Assembly: GCA_050184585.1 (NCBI GenBank)
Contig: JBFXAF010000021.1
Location: 1-15,341, forward strand
DNA length: 15,341 nucleotides
Reading direction: 5' to 3'
From: JBFXAF01 sp050184585
Lineage (GTDB): Bacteria; Pseudomonadota; Alphaproteobacteria; Rhizobiales; Rhizobiaceae
Shown here: positions 1 through 6,200 of the stretch, piece after piece
Position numbering within the stretch: position 1 is the first letter of the stretch
Layout of the letters: every line of letters starts with the position of its first letter
Program-made: the position numbers and the translations under genes
Notes under the pieces: generated by a model
What the model saw: the letters and a program-made list of their open reading frames with translations, nothing else
Databases searched by the model: none
Told to the model about the DNA's origin: nothing

Positions 1-37
1 CACGCTTCCGAAGATCGACCGACAGAGCTTTCGACAT
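1..37 (-). CDS. IS630-family transposase, N-terminal 12 codons only
   Basis: Read on the minus strand, an ATG at 37-35 opens a frame that runs off the left edge and gives MSKALSVDLRKR. From memory this is the characteristic opening of IS630-family transposases of rhizobia, which continue into a helix-turn-helix that binds the IS ends and then a DDE catalytic domain. None of those parts is in view, so the family call rests on twelve residues and on the IS-like flank at 38-126. The gene points away from tRNA-Thr. Whether the full transposase is intact cannot be judged. A chance resemblance is possible but the match over all visible residues makes it unlikely. Confidence 0.65.
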   Translation of the reverse strand, partial: MSKALSVDLRKR

Positions 38-126
38 GGCTGCCGGCCTCCAATCCGGCAACCAGCTTGAATCATCTCAACGCTGATTTGGGAATCCCGA
101 TTCAGTCAGGTCGGATGTCGCTCTAG
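38..126 (-). mobile_element. Probable terminal region of the IS630-type element
   Basis: This stretch lies directly upstream of the transposase start and would hold the end of the insertion sequence. It contains repeated GAATC/GATTC words and a GGGAATCCC palindrome around 92-100, fitting a transposase-binding end. IS630 elements insert at TA dinucleotides, and a TA occurs at 124-125, which I take as the tentative boundary. The other end is outside the window, so the terminal inverted repeat could not be paired and the exact edge is a guess. Confidence 0.4.
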
Positions 127-273
127 CACTTCTCCTTAACGATATTGCCGGCTGGAATGCGCCTTTGGTCGACGTGCATCCGAACTATCGCGCGCCAGTG
201 GGAGCCACGGAAACGCCAACGGCTTATGGTGAATTTGGGATATTAGCGGGCCGCGAATAGAAATGGGCCGGAA

Positions 274-348
<75 letters not shown>

Positions 349-490
349 CCGTCGAGTGCGGCGCTTCTGCCACAACGCCCAGCCAAGCGCAAGAACGGTC
401 TCCGCGGCCCGGACGAGCCGTCGCGGACGCCTTCCGGCCGCCACAATCGCGCGGCCTGATCGCCGGCGGACGGGGGTCCGCGGGACGACC

Positions 491-658
491 ATGACAGCGA
501 AAGAAACGGGCAAGCCGGCCGGAAAGCCGGAGCGCCCCGAACGGCTGGCCGAGGCGCTGCGCGCCAACCTGCAGAAGCGCAAGGGCCAGGCCCGCGCGCG
601 CCGGCAGGGCGAGGCCGACCAGCGGCAGGGAATGCAGGACGGGAAGCCGAAGGCTTGA
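491..658 (+). CDS. Small basic protein of unknown function (55 aa)
   Basis: This 55-residue protein is dominated by lysine, arginine, alanine and glutamine. It has no membrane segment, no signal peptide and no cysteine. The core (about residues 17-43, with RPERLAEALRANLQKRKGQA) looks like a single charged helix. Similar tiny proteins with an 'LAEALRANLQKRKAQAR' core recur in alphaproteobacteria, from memory, often without a name. The frame is open further upstream, but that part is arginine-rich nonsense overlapping the tRNA flank, so I chose the ATG at 491. No strong Shine-Dalgarno is visible. It sits about 195 bases ahead of murA in the same direction. A nucleic-acid-binding role would be a guess from charge alone. 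Confidence 0.65.
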   Translation: MTAKETGKPAGKPERPERLAEALRANLQKRKGQARARRQGEADQRQGMQDGKPKA

Positions 659-680
659 GACTCGATCGACCCGCGCTCTT

Positions 681-735
681 TCGCGCCCCCCTCTGTCCTG
701 CCGGACATCTCCCCCGCGAGGGGGGAGATCAGCCT
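681..735. repeat. Short rhizobial-type intergenic hairpin repeat
   Basis: A perfect 9-bp stem, ATCTCCCCC (707-715) and GGGGGAGAT (721-729), closes a 5-base loop. It is preceded by a C-rich run and a small GTCC/GGAC hairpin (around 695-706). From memory this C-rich 'GTCCTGCCGGACATCTCCCCC' type of unit is scattered in many copies through rhizobial intergenic DNA. Only this one copy is in the window. It could also end transcription of the small basic gene, although it lacks a T-run. Confidence 0.6.
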
Positions 736-853
736 GCGCGTCCGTTCACCCTGCGGAAGGGCTTTGCTTGAAGCCGCCGCCCCTATCGTCTAGACGGGCG
801 GCAATCCTCGAAATCGATCGAAGCCGGGATTTCTCCCGGGAAAGTGAAGCCTC

Positions 854-2143
854 ATGGACCGCATCCGGATCGTCGGTGGAAACAAGCTCGAAGGCCGCAT
901 CCCGATCTCCGGCGCGAAAAACGCCGCGCTGCCTTTGATGATCGCCTCACTGCTCACCGACGAGACGCTGACGCTGGAGAATGTGCCGCATCTGGCCGAC
1001 GTGGAGCAGCTCATCCGCATCCTCGGCAACCACGGCGTCGACCACGCGGTCAACGGCCGGCGCGAGCGAGAGAAGGAAGGCTATTCGCGCACGGTGCATT
1101 TCACCGCGAAGAACATCGTCGACACGACCGCGCCCTACGAGCTGGTGTCGAAGATGCGCGCCTCCTTCTGGGTGATCGGACCGTTGCTCGCGCGCATGGG
1201 CGAGGCGAAGGTCTCGCTGCCCGGCGGCTGCGCCATCGGAACGCGGCCGGTCGACCTCTTCATCGAGGGGCTGCAGGCGCTCGGCGCTGAGATCGACATC
1301 GAGAGCGGCTACGTGGTCTCCAGCGCCAGGAACCGGCTGAGGGGCAATCGCTATGTCTTCCCGAAGGTCTCGGTCGGCGCGACACATGTGCTGATGATGG
1401 CGGCGTCGCTGGCCCGCGGAGAGACCGTGCTCGAAAACGCGGCGCGCGAGCCGGAGATCGTCAACCTCGCCGAGTGCCTGATCGCGATGGGGGCGAAGAT
1501 CGAGGGCGCCGGCACCTCAACGATCACCATCGACGGGGTAGACAGCCTGCATGGCGCGCGGCACGCGATCATCCCCGACCGCATCGAGACGGGCACCTAT
1601 GCGATGGCCGTCGCCATGGCCGGCGGCGACGTGATCCTCGAAGGCGCGAGGCCGGACCTTCTCCAGACCGCGCTCGACACGATCGCGCAGACCGGCGCGG
1701 AGGTCATCCCGGTGAATTCCGGCATCCGCATCAAGCGCAACGGCAACGGCATCGCGCCCGTCGACGTGACGACCGAACCCTTCCCCGGATTCCCGACCGA
1801 CCTCCAGGCGCAGCTCATGGGCCTGATGACAAAAGCCAAGGGCAAGTCGCACATCACGGAGACGATCTTCGAGAACCGCTTCATGCATGTGCAGGAGCTG
1901 GCGCGGCTCGGCGCCCACATCACGCTGTCCGGCCAGACGGCGATCGTGGAAGGCGTTCCAGTCCTGAAGGGCGCGCAGGTGATGGCGACGGACCTACGCG
2001 CCTCCGTGTCGCTGGTGATCGCGGGGCTGGCGGCGGAAGGCGAGACCACGGTCAACCGCGTCTACCATCTGGACCGCGGCTTCGAGCGGCTGGAGGAGAA
2101 GCTGTCAGGGTGCGGGGCGATGATCGAGCGCATCTCGGGCTGA
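854..2143 (+). CDS. murA: UDP-N-acetylglucosamine 1-carboxyvinyltransferase (MurA)
   Basis: MurA transfers enolpyruvate from PEP to UDP-GlcNAc, the first committed cytoplasmic step of peptidoglycan synthesis. The 429 residues match the usual family length of about 420-430. The N-terminal IVGGNKLEGRIPISGAKNAA block carries the conserved Lys22-Asn23 pair. The catalytic loop VSLPGGCAIGTRPVDL holds the PEP-binding, fosfomycin-sensitive cysteine at Cys126 rather than an aspartate, so fosfomycin sensitivity is predicted for the enzyme. The C-terminal half contains the conserved FPTDLQAQ segment (FPGFPTDLQAQLMGL) and the NRFMHVQELARLGA segment (residues about 310-356). The ATG at 854 follows a purine-rich GGGAAAGTGAAG stretch. 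The gene stands about 200 bases from both neighbours, so it probably has its own promoter. There are no missing residues or disruptions. Confidence 0.98.
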   Translation: MDRIRIVGGNKLEGRIPISGAKNAALPLMIASLLTDETLTLENVPHLADVEQLIRILGNHGVDHAVNGRREREKEGYSRTVHFTAKNIVDTTAPYELVSKMRASFWVIGPLLARMGEAKVSLPGGCAIGTRPVDLFIEGLQALGAEIDIESGYVVSSARNRLRGNRYVFPKVSVGATHVLMMAASLARGETVLENAAREPEIVNLAECLIAMGAKIEGAGTSTITIDGVDSLHGARHAIIPDRIETGTYAMAVAMAGGDVILEGARPDLLQTALDTIAQTGAEVIPVNSGIRIKRNGNGIAPVDVTTEPFPGFPTDLQAQLMGLMTKAKGKSHITETIFENRFMHVQELARLGAHITLSGQTAIVEGVPVLKGAQVMATDLRASVSLVIAGLAAEGETTVNRVYHLDRGFERLEEKLSGCGAMIERISG

Positions 2144-2166
2144 GGCTCAGGGGCAGGCCGGCCTGC

Positions 2167-2242
2167 AAATGGCGGCTTTCTGCGCTTCCGGTGCTGACGT
2201 ACCAAAGGTACGCTCCGCTCCGGTTCTCGAAGTCAGCCATTT
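2167..2242. repeat. Long imperfect palindrome, probable dispersed intergenic repeat
   Basis: The element is bounded by AAATGGC (2167-2173) and its complement GCCATTT (2236-2242). At its centre CGTACC (2198-2203) and GGTACG (2207-2212) enclose an AAA loop. The intervening arms pair imperfectly, with CGCTTCCGG on the left against CCGGTTCTCG-type sequence on the right. Together they would form one long interrupted stem in RNA or single-stranded DNA. From memory, near-identical elements are common between genes in Mesorhizobium-type genomes. It occupies much of the 208-base gap between murA and the DUF2948 gene and could end murA transcription. No T-run follows it. Confidence 0.65.
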
Positions 2243-2351
2243 TCGGGCCGGACCGACCTGAGCCTCGGCACGCCTCCAGGCAACGCCCGTCATGTTGCAC
2301 CGCCCACAAAACCCGCCTAACAGATTGGCCGGAAGCCAGGACTGACGGCCG

Positions 2352-2786
2352 ATGGACCTGTTGAAACTCGCAGCGCTCGACGAGGACGACCTGAAGATCC
2401 TATCCGCGCATGCGCAGGATGCGGTCCTGAAGGCGGGCGACCTCGCCTGGCTGCCGAACGCCAAGCGCTTCGTACTCTCCATGAACCGCTTCGCCTGGGA
2501 AGTCCGCGGTTCGCTGTTCCGCCGCCGCGACGAGCGCCGCCGCAGCGTGCTTTCGTTCGATCGGGTGCTCGGCGTGCGCTCGACGGGCATCGCCCGCGCC
2601 AAGCGCGAGGAGGTGCTCTCGCTGCTGGCGATCCGTTTCGCGCCCGCCCAGGCGCCGGCCGGCAACATCGAGCTGGATTTCGCCGATGGCGGCACGGTCA
2701 GGCTCGACGTCGAGTGCATCGAGGCCCGCCTTGCCGATGTCGGCGGCGCCTGGGAGGCCGCGGGCCGGCCCTCGCACGGGGCGTGA
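2352..2786 (+). CDS. DUF2948 family protein
   Basis: This 144-residue protein matches the DUF2948 family in its opening LLKLAALDEDDLKILSAHAQDA and in the central LAWLPNAKRFVLSMNRFAWE block. The later segment with ECIEARLADVGGAWEA also fits. The family is found in alphaproteobacteria, typically beside hisD, and has no assigned function. The sequence looks like a small soluble alpha/beta protein with no signal peptide, membrane segment or metal-binding cysteines. It ends 7 bases before the hisD start, so the two are almost certainly co-transcribed with UPF0262 as one unit. The conserved linkage with hisD could mean a role linked to histidine metabolism, but this is only neighbourhood inference. 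Confidence 0.9.
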   Translation: MDLLKLAALDEDDLKILSAHAQDAVLKAGDLAWLPNAKRFVLSMNRFAWEVRGSLFRRRDERRRSVLSFDRVLGVRSTGIARAKREEVLSLLAIRFAPAQAPAGNIELDFADGGTVRLDVECIEARLADVGGAWEAAGRPSHGA

Positions 2787-2793
2787 GGCGCCG

Positions 2794-4092
2794 ATGGCGG
2801 TCACGCTCGACCAATCGGAACCGGGCTTCGAGGGCGCGTTCGCCGCGCTGCTCGCCGCCAAGCGCGAGACATCGGAGGACGTCGACGAGGCGGTCCGGAC
2901 GATCGTCGCCGAGGTCAGGGCGCGCGGCGACGCGGCGCTCCTGGACTACACGCTGCGCTTCGACCGCGCCGACCTCGCGACCATCGGCCTGACGGTCGGA
3001 CCGGACGAGATCGCGCGCGCCTACGAGACCGCCCCGAAAGAGGCCGTGGACGCGCTGCGTTTCGCCCATGCGCGCATCGAGAGCCACCATCGCCGCCAGA
3101 AGCCGGACGACGATCGCTACACGGATTCCATCGGCGTGGAACTGGGATCGCGCTGGACGGCCATCGAGGCGGTCGGCCTCTACGTGCCCGGCGGCACGGC
3201 GAGCTATCCGAGTTCGGTGCTGATGAACGCGGCGCCGGCGCGGGTGGCCGGCGTCGAGCGGCTCGTCATGACCGTTCCGGCGCCGGGCGGCGCGATCAAC
3301 CCGCTGGTGCTGGTGGCCGCCGACATCGCCGGCGTCTCGGAGATCCACCGCGTCGGCGGCGCGCAGGCGATCGCCGCGCTCGCCCATGGCACGGAGACGA
3401 TCCGCCCGGTGGCGAAGATCGTCGGTCCGGGCAACGCCTATGTGGCGGCCGCCAAGCGGCAGGTGTTCGGCACGGTCGGCATCGACATGATCGCCGGGCC
3501 CTCCGAGGTCCTGGTGATCGCCGACGGATCGAACGATCCCGACTGGATCGCCGCCGACCTTCTGGCGCAGGCCGAGCACGACGCGGCGGCGCAATCGATC
3601 CTGATCACCGACGATGCGGGTTTCGGGCGCGCCGTCGAGGCCGCCGTCGAGCGGCAGTTGAGGACGCTGCCGCGGGCGGAAACGGCGGCGGCGAGCTGGC
3701 GCGACTTCGGCGCGGTGATCGTCGTGAAGGATTTCGACGCCGCGCTGCCGCTGGCAGACCGCATCGCCGCCGAACATGTCGAACTCGCGATCGAGGATGC
3801 CGAAGGGTTTCTCTCCCGCCTGCGCAACGCAGGCGCGGTGTTCATCGGCCGCCACACGCCGGAGGTGATCGGCGACTATGTCGGCGGCTCGAACCACGTA
3901 CTCCCCACGGCCCGTTCCGCTCGCTTCTCGTCGGGCCTGTCGGTGCTCGACTTCATGAAGCGCACATCGCTGCTCAAGCTCGGATCCGACCAGCTCAGGG
4001 CGCTGGCGCCGGCGGCGATCGCGCTGGCCGAAGCCGAAGGTCTCGCCGCGCACGGGCGCTCCGTGTCGATCAGGCTCAACCCGGAGGCATGA
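2794..4092 (+). CDS. hisD: Histidinol dehydrogenase (HisD)
   Basis: HisD is the zinc- and NAD-dependent enzyme that oxidises L-histidinol through the aldehyde to histidine, the last two steps of the pathway, in the cytoplasm. I start it at the ATG at 2794, preceded by GAGG at a good distance. That gives 432 residues, the normal length, and an upstream in-frame extension would overlap the DUF2948 gene. The zinc ligands known from the E. coli enzyme can be placed as Gln259, His262, Asp361 and His420. The catalytic pair is Glu327-His328 in AAEHVEL. The NAD/substrate regions GLYVPGGTASYPSSVLMNA (about 128-146) and IVGPGNAYVAAAKRQVFG (209-226) are intact. The other his genes are not nearby, as is usual in rhizobia. 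Confidence 0.98.
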   Translation: MAVTLDQSEPGFEGAFAALLAAKRETSEDVDEAVRTIVAEVRARGDAALLDYTLRFDRADLATIGLTVGPDEIARAYETAPKEAVDALRFAHARIESHHRRQKPDDDRYTDSIGVELGSRWTAIEAVGLYVPGGTASYPSSVLMNAAPARVAGVERLVMTVPAPGGAINPLVLVAADIAGVSEIHRVGGAQAIAALAHGTETIRPVAKIVGPGNAYVAAAKRQVFGTVGIDMIAGPSEVLVIADGSNDPDWIAADLLAQAEHDAAAQSILITDDAGFGRAVEAAVERQLRTLPRAETAAASWRDFGAVIVVKDFDAALPLADRIAAEHVELAIEDAEGFLSRLRNAGAVFIGRHTPEVIGDYVGGSNHVLPTARSARFSSGLSVLDFMKRTSLLKLGSDQLRALAPAAIALAEAEGLAAHGRSVSIRLNPEA

Positions 4093-4093
4093 C

Positions 4094-4579
4094 GTGCCCG
4101 GGGCATCGGACGGTTCGCGGCGGCTGGTCGACATCGAGCTCGACGAGACGATCGGCCGTTCAACGCCCGACGTGGAGCACGAACGGGCCGTCGCGATCTT
4201 CGACCTGATCGAGGAGAACGCCTTCGCGCCGGTGGGCGACACGGGCGCAGGCCCCTACAGGCTGAAACTCTCGCTCGCCGACCAGCGGCTCGTCTTCGCC
4301 ATCGCCCGCGAAAGCGGCGAGGCGGTGGTCACCCACATCCTGTCGCTGACGCCGTTCCGCCGCATCGTCAAGGACTACTATCTCATCTGCGAGAGCTATT
4401 ACGAGGCGATCCGCAATTCGACTCCGAGTCAGATCGAGGCAATCGACATGGGTCGGCGCGGCCTCCACAACGAAGGCTCGCAGACGCTGCTCGAACGGCT
4501 GGACGGCAAGATCGAGATCGACTTCGGCACGGCGCGGCGGCTGTTCACCCTGATATGCGTGCTGCACTGGCGTGGATGA
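4094..4579 (+). CDS. UPF0262 family protein
   Basis: This 161-residue protein fits UPF0262, an uncharacterised alphaproteobacterial family of about 160 residues that usually follows hisD. Recognisable parts are the N-terminal LVDIELDETIGRSTPDVEHERAVAIFDLIEEN, the LSLTPFRRIVKDYYLICESYYEAIR segment, and the C-terminal IEIDFGTARRLFTLICVLHW. The start is a GTG at 4094, two bases (one intervening base) after the hisD stop. A perfect GGAGG six bases upstream (4083-4087), inside the end of hisD, supports GTG over any other start. The arrangement implies co-translation with hisD. The protein is soluble with no known catalytic motif, and its function is unknown. Confidence 0.93.
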   Translation: MPGASDGSRRLVDIELDETIGRSTPDVEHERAVAIFDLIEENAFAPVGDTGAGPYRLKLSLADQRLVFAIARESGEAVVTHILSLTPFRRIVKDYYLICESYYEAIRNSTPSQIEAIDMGRRGLHNEGSQTLLERLDGKIEIDFGTARRLFTLICVLHWRG

Positions 4580-4604
4580 ACGCCAAATCTATGCATTCCG
4601 AGCG

Positions 4605-4633
4605 TTGTTCACATGGGCGGCGCGATGCTATAG
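4605..4633 (+). promoter_or_regulatory. Candidate sigma-70 promoter for infA-maf-yacG
   Basis: TTGTTC (4605-4610) and CTATAG (4628-4633) are separated by 17 bases, close to the alphaproteobacterial housekeeping pattern of TTGAC and CTATAT-like boxes. Transcription would start near 4640 and give a short leader before the infA ATG at 4683. It lies just after the UPF0262 stop and gives infA its own start independent of hisD. Confidence 0.55.
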
Positions 4634-4682
4634 GGTCCGCGCCCTGCCGGCCCGCCCGGGCCGCCCAATCAGAAAGTAACGA

Positions 4683-4901
4683 ATGCCGAAAGAAGAGGTC
4701 CTCGAATTTCCCGGGATCGTGACGGAACTGCTCCCCAACGCAATGTTCCGCGTGAAGCTCGAAAACCAGCACGAGATCATCGCCCATACCGCCGGCCGCA
4801 TGCGCAAGAACCGCATCCGCGTGCTGACCGGCGACAAGGTCCTGGTCGAAATGACGCCCTACGACCTGACCAAGGGTCGCATCACCTATCGATTCAAGTA
4901 G
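4683..4901 (+). CDS. infA: Translation initiation factor IF-1
   Basis: IF-1 binds the A site of the 30S subunit with IF-2 and IF-3 during initiation. The 72 residues are the standard length and form a single S1/OB-fold domain. The hallmark sequences GIVTELLPNAMFRVKLEN (11-28), AHTAGRMRKNRIRVLTGDKV (34-53) and VEMTPYDLTKGRITYR (55-70) are all intact. The start is the ATG at 4683, after a modest GAAAG ribosome-binding stretch. The gene is followed after 24 bases by maf and then yacG, a gene cluster seen widely in Rhizobiales. A likely promoter lies at 4605-4633. Nothing is unusual in the coding sequence. Confidence 0.98.
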   Translation: MPKEEVLEFPGIVTELLPNAMFRVKLENQHEIIAHTAGRMRKNRIRVLTGDKVLVEMTPYDLTKGRITYRFK

Positions 4902-4925
4902 GCCGGCCGGCGCCGGGGTTCGACG

Positions 4926-5555
4926 ATGAGCGCTCTGCAGAAGCTCGTGCTGGCCTCCGGCTCACCCCGAAGGATCGAACTGCTCCAACAGGCCGGCATC
5001 GAGCCCGAACGGCTGTTTCCCGCCAACATCGACGAAACGCCGCTGCGCGCGGAGCATCCCCGCTCGCTCGCGAAGCGCCTGTCGAGGACCAAGGCCGAAA
5101 GGGCGCGCGATGCGCTGAAGGACGATCCGGACGCGGTCGGCGCCTTCATCCTGGCCGCCGACACGGTGGTCGCGGTCGGCCGTCGCATCCTGCCGAAGGC
5201 CGAGATGATCGACGAGGCGTCGAACTGCCTGAGGCTGCTGTCAGGCCGCTCGCACCGCGTCTATTCGGGACTTGCGCTCGTGACGCCCCAGGGCAAGCTC
5301 AGGCAGAGGCTGATCGAGACCCGGGTGCGCTTCAAGCGGCTGTCGCGCGAGGAGGTCGAAAGCTATCTCGCCTCGGGAGAATGGCGCGGCAAGGCCGGCG
5401 GATACGCGATCCAGGGGCTGGCCGGCACCTTCGTGGTGAAACTGGTCGGGTCCTACAGCTCGGTCGTGGGGCTGCCGCTCTACGAGACTGTGTCGCTGCT
5501 CACCGGCGAAGGGTTTCCCGTGCACTTCAGCTGGCTGTCCGGCCCCAAGACCTGA
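4926..5555 (+). CDS. maf: Maf-like nucleotide pyrophosphatase (dTTP/UTP type)
   Basis: Maf proteins hydrolyse certain nucleoside triphosphates to the monophosphate and pyrophosphate, removing modified or surplus nucleotides in the cytoplasm. The 209 residues hold the complete family signature. LASGSPRRIELL lies at 9-20, Lys56 in RTKAERAR, Asp79 in AADTVV (the catalytic acidic residue), SGRSHRVYSGLALV at 106-119, and GKAGGYAIQGLAGTFVVKLVGSYSSVVGLPLYET at about 155-188. The AGGYAIQG and GSYSSVVGLPL elements resemble the YhdE subfamily (dTTP/UTP) more than the YceF subfamily (m7GTP). The ATG at 4926 has GGGG a few bases upstream. yacG begins three bases after its stop, implying a shared transcript. 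Confidence 0.95.
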   Translation: MSALQKLVLASGSPRRIELLQQAGIEPERLFPANIDETPLRAEHPRSLAKRLSRTKAERARDALKDDPDAVGAFILAADTVVAVGRRILPKAEMIDEASNCLRLLSGRSHRVYSGLALVTPQGKLRQRLIETRVRFKRLSREEVESYLASGEWRGKAGGYAIQGLAGTFVVKLVGSYSSVVGLPLYETVSLLTGEGFPVHFSWLSGPKT

Positions 5556-5558
5556 ACG

Positions 5559-5762
5559 ATGGCCGGCGGGCTCGATACCAAGGTCGCTCCACTTCGCAGC
5601 CGCCGGCCGTGCCCCGAATGCGGCAGGCCCACCTCACGCGACGCCTATCCGTTCTGCTCCGCGCGCTGCAAGGCGGTCGACCTGAACCGCTGGCTGTCGG
5701 GTTCCTACGTGATTCCGGTCACCGAATCGGACGAGACGCCCGGCGACGAGACGCCCGGCTGA
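5559..5762 (+). CDS. yacG: DNA gyrase inhibitor / zinc-ribbon protein YacG
   Basis: YacG is a small zinc protein. The E. coli homologue binds the GyrB subunit of DNA gyrase and blocks DNA binding. This 67-residue copy has the four-cysteine ribbon Cys18-x2-Cys21 and Cys33-x3-Cys37, with the conserved RPCPECGRPTSR and YPFCSARCKAVDLNRWLSGSYVIP stretches. The C-terminus carries a direct repeat of the peptide DETPG, encoded by a tandem duplication around 5731-5761. The start codon lies three bases after the maf stop with no clear Shine-Dalgarno of its own, so it is probably translated by coupling to maf. The order maf-yacG-tRNA-Phe is usual in rhizobia. Confidence 0.95.
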   Translation: MAGGLDTKVAPLRSRRPCPECGRPTSRDAYPFCSARCKAVDLNRWLSGSYVIPVTESDETPGDETPG

Positions 5763-5858
5763 TCGTCATGTCGCGACGCCGCGTCTCGACCGGACGAGCC
5801 GCACGCCGAGGCTCTTCCACGGCGCAATGAACGAGCGGCCCAATTCTGGCGCGTGACG

Positions 5859-5887
5859 CTGGACAGGGCGGCTTGCCGTGCTATAAG
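5859..5887 (+). promoter_or_regulatory. Candidate promoter for tRNA-Phe
   Basis: CTGGAC (5859-5864) and TATAAG (5882-5887, within CTATAAGG) are spaced by 17 bases. This fits a housekeeping sigma promoter. A transcript starting near 5894 would carry about 65 bases of leader before the mature tRNA, to be removed by processing. Confidence 0.5.
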
Positions 5888-5957
5888 GCGCGCGCTTTCG
5901 GCGGACCGCCAACCCCGCCCGCCCACGCAGCTTGCGCGGGCATTCCGGAAGCACCCT

Positions 5958-6033
5958 GCCCAGGTAGCTCAGTTGGTAGAGCACGTGACTGAAAATCATG
6001 GTGTCGGTGGTTCGATTCCGCCCCTGGGCACCA
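5958..6033 (+). tRNA. tRNA-Phe (anticodon GAA)
   Basis: A complete cloverleaf is visible. GCCCAGG pairs perfectly with CCTGGGC, the D arm is GCTC/GAGC, the anticodon stem is CGTGA/TCATG around loop CTGAAAA, and the T arm is GGTGG/CCGCC around TTCGATT. The discriminator is A and the CCA is encoded. Anticodon GAA reads UUC/UUU. The gene remains whole although the island integrase lies immediately downstream, so the incoming element restored the 3' end on insertion, as tRNA-targeting integrases usually do. Confidence 0.98.
6009..6033 (+). other. Inferred attachment site of the island (tRNA-Phe 3' end)
   Basis: P4-type integrases recombine within the T arm and 3' end of a tRNA gene. The integrase starts 167 bases past this tRNA in the same direction, so the core of the att site should lie in or near these bases. 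The second copy, expected at the far end of the island, was not found in the window, so the exact core limits cannot be set. Confidence 0.5.
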
Positions 6034-6067
6034 CTTCTATGTCTCCGCAAGTCCTACTCTAACCGTC

Positions 6068-6091
6068 AAAGCCTTGTGGCATAAGGCTTTT
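6068..6091 (+). terminator. Hairpin after tRNA-Phe, possible terminator
   Basis: AAAGCCTT (6068-6075) pairs perfectly with AAGGCTTT (6083-6090) across a 7-base loop GTGGCAT, ending in TTTT. The T-run is short and the stem only moderately GC-rich, so termination of the tRNA-Phe transcript is plausible but not strong. It could instead be part of the recombination site region. Confidence 0.45.
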
Positions 6092-6146
6092 GTCGATCGG
6101 CGGTGTCATTGGCCTTACCGCGCCAACCCGCGCTGTCCCGGCTTTC

Positions 6147-6167
6147 TGTTGGTATTTTTGTTGGTAT
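6147..6167 (+). repeat. Tandem direct repeat TGTTGGTAT upstream of the integrase
   Basis: The nonamer TGTTGGTAT occurs at 6147-6155 and again at 6159-6167, separated by TTT. It sits between the tRNA attachment site and the integrase start. Direct repeats in this position are candidates for arm-type binding sites of the integrase N-terminal domain, or for an operator controlling integrase expression. The role is inferred from position only. Confidence 0.45.
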
Positions 6168-6200
6168 CGGCGCATGATGCTTCGCCGAGGATGAACAAAC

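Noticed and set aside
1474..2364. A 296-codon plus-strand frame within and past murA
   Set aside because: It is an out-of-frame shadow of murA with an arginine-rich nonsense translation that runs through the palindromic repeat.
2698..4242. A 514-codon open frame on the minus strand opposite hisD
   Set aside because: It is the antisense of hisD and UPF0262 in high-GC DNA. Its translation is arginine/histidine/aspartate-rich with no family resemblance, while hisD on the plus strand has all catalytic residues.
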